A stretch of DNA of 21,490 nt from a virus: positions 1 to 21,490 of IMG/VR virus record IMGVR_UViG_3300021389_000185. The stretch is one strand, 5' to 3'. The position numbers and the translations under genes were made by a program. This document shows, piece by piece, positions 20,886 to 21,490 of this stretch. The notes under the pieces are model-generated. The model worked only from the letters and a program-made list of their open reading frames with translations, made no database searches and was not told where the DNA came from. How positions within the stretch are numbered: position 1 is the stretch's first letter; each line of letters starts with the position of its first letter.

Positions 20886-21490
20886 TTAAGCTGCGATGAT
20901 CAGCTTGCCAAACGCGCTCGGGAGCTCGTTGACAAGGTCATGGCGCATCTGTCCACGATAGCCAACGAAGCCGTTAGCAGCGTAGAGCTCACGCAACTGA
21001 CGCACCGACAGATCACGCCGGACGTAGTTGGTGCAGTACTTGTTCCAATCGCCGAAGGCTGCAACCTCATTATCAACTGTCAGATTGTCCTCTACTTGAT
21101 CTGAGAGGATAATCTCATGGCCCCAAATCGTTCCAGGAGCACCTTCTCTAACAGAGGGAGACCAGAGGAATCGACCATCGGAATCCTTGAGCTTCATGAC
21201 CAAGGTTTCCGTTGATGGGTTCATTAAGAACTTGCCGCCTGCACGCCCACTCGCAGGAACAAGCGCACGTAGATCAGCCAAGTCTTCGAAGGACACCGCT
21301 AATGTTACAGCGGTGTTAACCGTGTTTGTGATACCCGCCAGGAGGCTTGTAGGCCCTTTAGCGTCTGTCCCTAACACCGCAGCAATTTCAGCAGCGTTAG
21401 CAAACGCTTGACCAAGCTTAGTGGCTAGGTAGTTCGGGAGATTGATCTCACTATCATCAAGAAGCTCTTCGTGGACTTTGACCAGTTTGC
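20886..21490 (-). CDS. Major capsid protein (HK97 fold), 5' end outside the window
   Basis: Builds the icosahedral head shell. The frame is open from the window edge, giving the last 200 residues. The first visible residues KLVKVHEELLDDSEINLPNYLATKL match the typical HK97 capsid segment (K-x-x-V-S-x-E-L-L-x-D-S). Next comes ANAAEIAAVLGTDAKGPTSLLAG, the usual E-x-A-x-L-x-G-x-G-x-x-x-P-x-G-I-L region, though shortened, and later KFLMNPSTETLVMKLKDSDGRFLW, the usual W-x-x-x-P-x-x-x-x-x-x-x-x-x-L-K-D-x-x-G-x-x-L/W. The apparent start at 21377 (GTG) is internal. Followed by a hairpin. It is the head of the visible late operon; protease, portal and terminase genes would lie to the right. Confidence 0.9.
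   Translation of the reverse strand, partial: KLVKVHEELLDDSEINLPNYLATKLGQAFANAAEIAAVLGTDAKGPTSLLAGITNTVNTAVTLAVSFEDLADLRALVPASGRAGGKFLMNPSTETLVMKLKDSDGRFLWSPSVREGAPGTIWGHEIILSDQVEDNLTVDNEVAAFGDWNKYCTNYVRRDLSVRQLRELYAANGFVGYRGQMRHDLVNELPSAFGKLIIAA

Noticed and set aside
20886-21377. Capsid gene starting at GTG 21377
   Set aside because: The reading frame continues to the window edge with clear capsid-type sequence, so the gene is truncated by the window, not started there.

Overview
This 21.5 kb window is part of a tailed bacteriophage or prophage genome with a siphovirus-type (long, flexible, lambda/HK97-like) tail. There is no host chromosomal sequence, integrase, repressor, terminase, tRNA, IS element or CRISPR array in view. 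Almost no gene has a Shine-Dalgarno sequence. Starts instead follow short C/A-rich, G-poor leaders or overlap the previous stop codon. This points to a host that relies little on Shine-Dalgarno pairing (for example Bacteroidota, Verrucomicrobiota or Planctomycetota), but the host cannot be fixed from sequence alone.

Layout. Positions 1-7304 (+ strand) form the DNA metabolism arm: a beta-type DNA methyltransferase ending in an octanucleotide repeat, an unknown 234-aa protein, a strong intrinsic terminator, a small membrane protein, a deoxynucleoside monophosphate kinase, a small basic protein, a family A DNA polymerase with 3'-5' exonuclease, two small unknowns, a primase-SF3 helicase fusion and one more small unknown. 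Positions 7301-21490 (- strand, transcribed right to left) form the virion and lysis arm. In transcription order these are: major capsid protein (cut by the window edge), small capsid-region protein, head-tail connector, HK97 gp10-like protein, tail completion protein, tail-fibre-like protein, two small proteins, tail tube, tail assembly chaperones G and GT, holin-like protein, amidase endolysin, candidate Rz/Rz1 spanins, tape measure, minor tail proteins, a Cys-rich protein, an NlpC/P60-like protein, a J-like tail tip protein and a C1q-like tip or receptor-binding protein. The two arms converge with interlocked stop codons at 7301-7304.

Main points beyond routine annotation: (1) six copies of an 8-bp repeat at the methyltransferase 3' end, where gain or loss of one unit would either fuse the enzyme in frame to the next gene or couple the two by an ATGA overlap; (2) a 35-bp sequence (34/35 identical) shared in the same reading frame, in inverted orientation, between the early 234-aa gene and the tail-fibre gene about 18 kb away; (3) an exact lambda-type GGGAAAG slippery heptamer in the correct frame to make a G-GT fusion, which explains a downstream reading frame with no good start; (4) a complete lysis cassette between the tail chaperones and the tape measure gene, coupled to both its own genes and the tape measure; (5) hairpins without U-tracts just after the capsid and tail tube genes; (6) a Leu at the Pol I 762-equivalent position of the polymerase; (7) strong over-representation of GTTAG/CTAAC.
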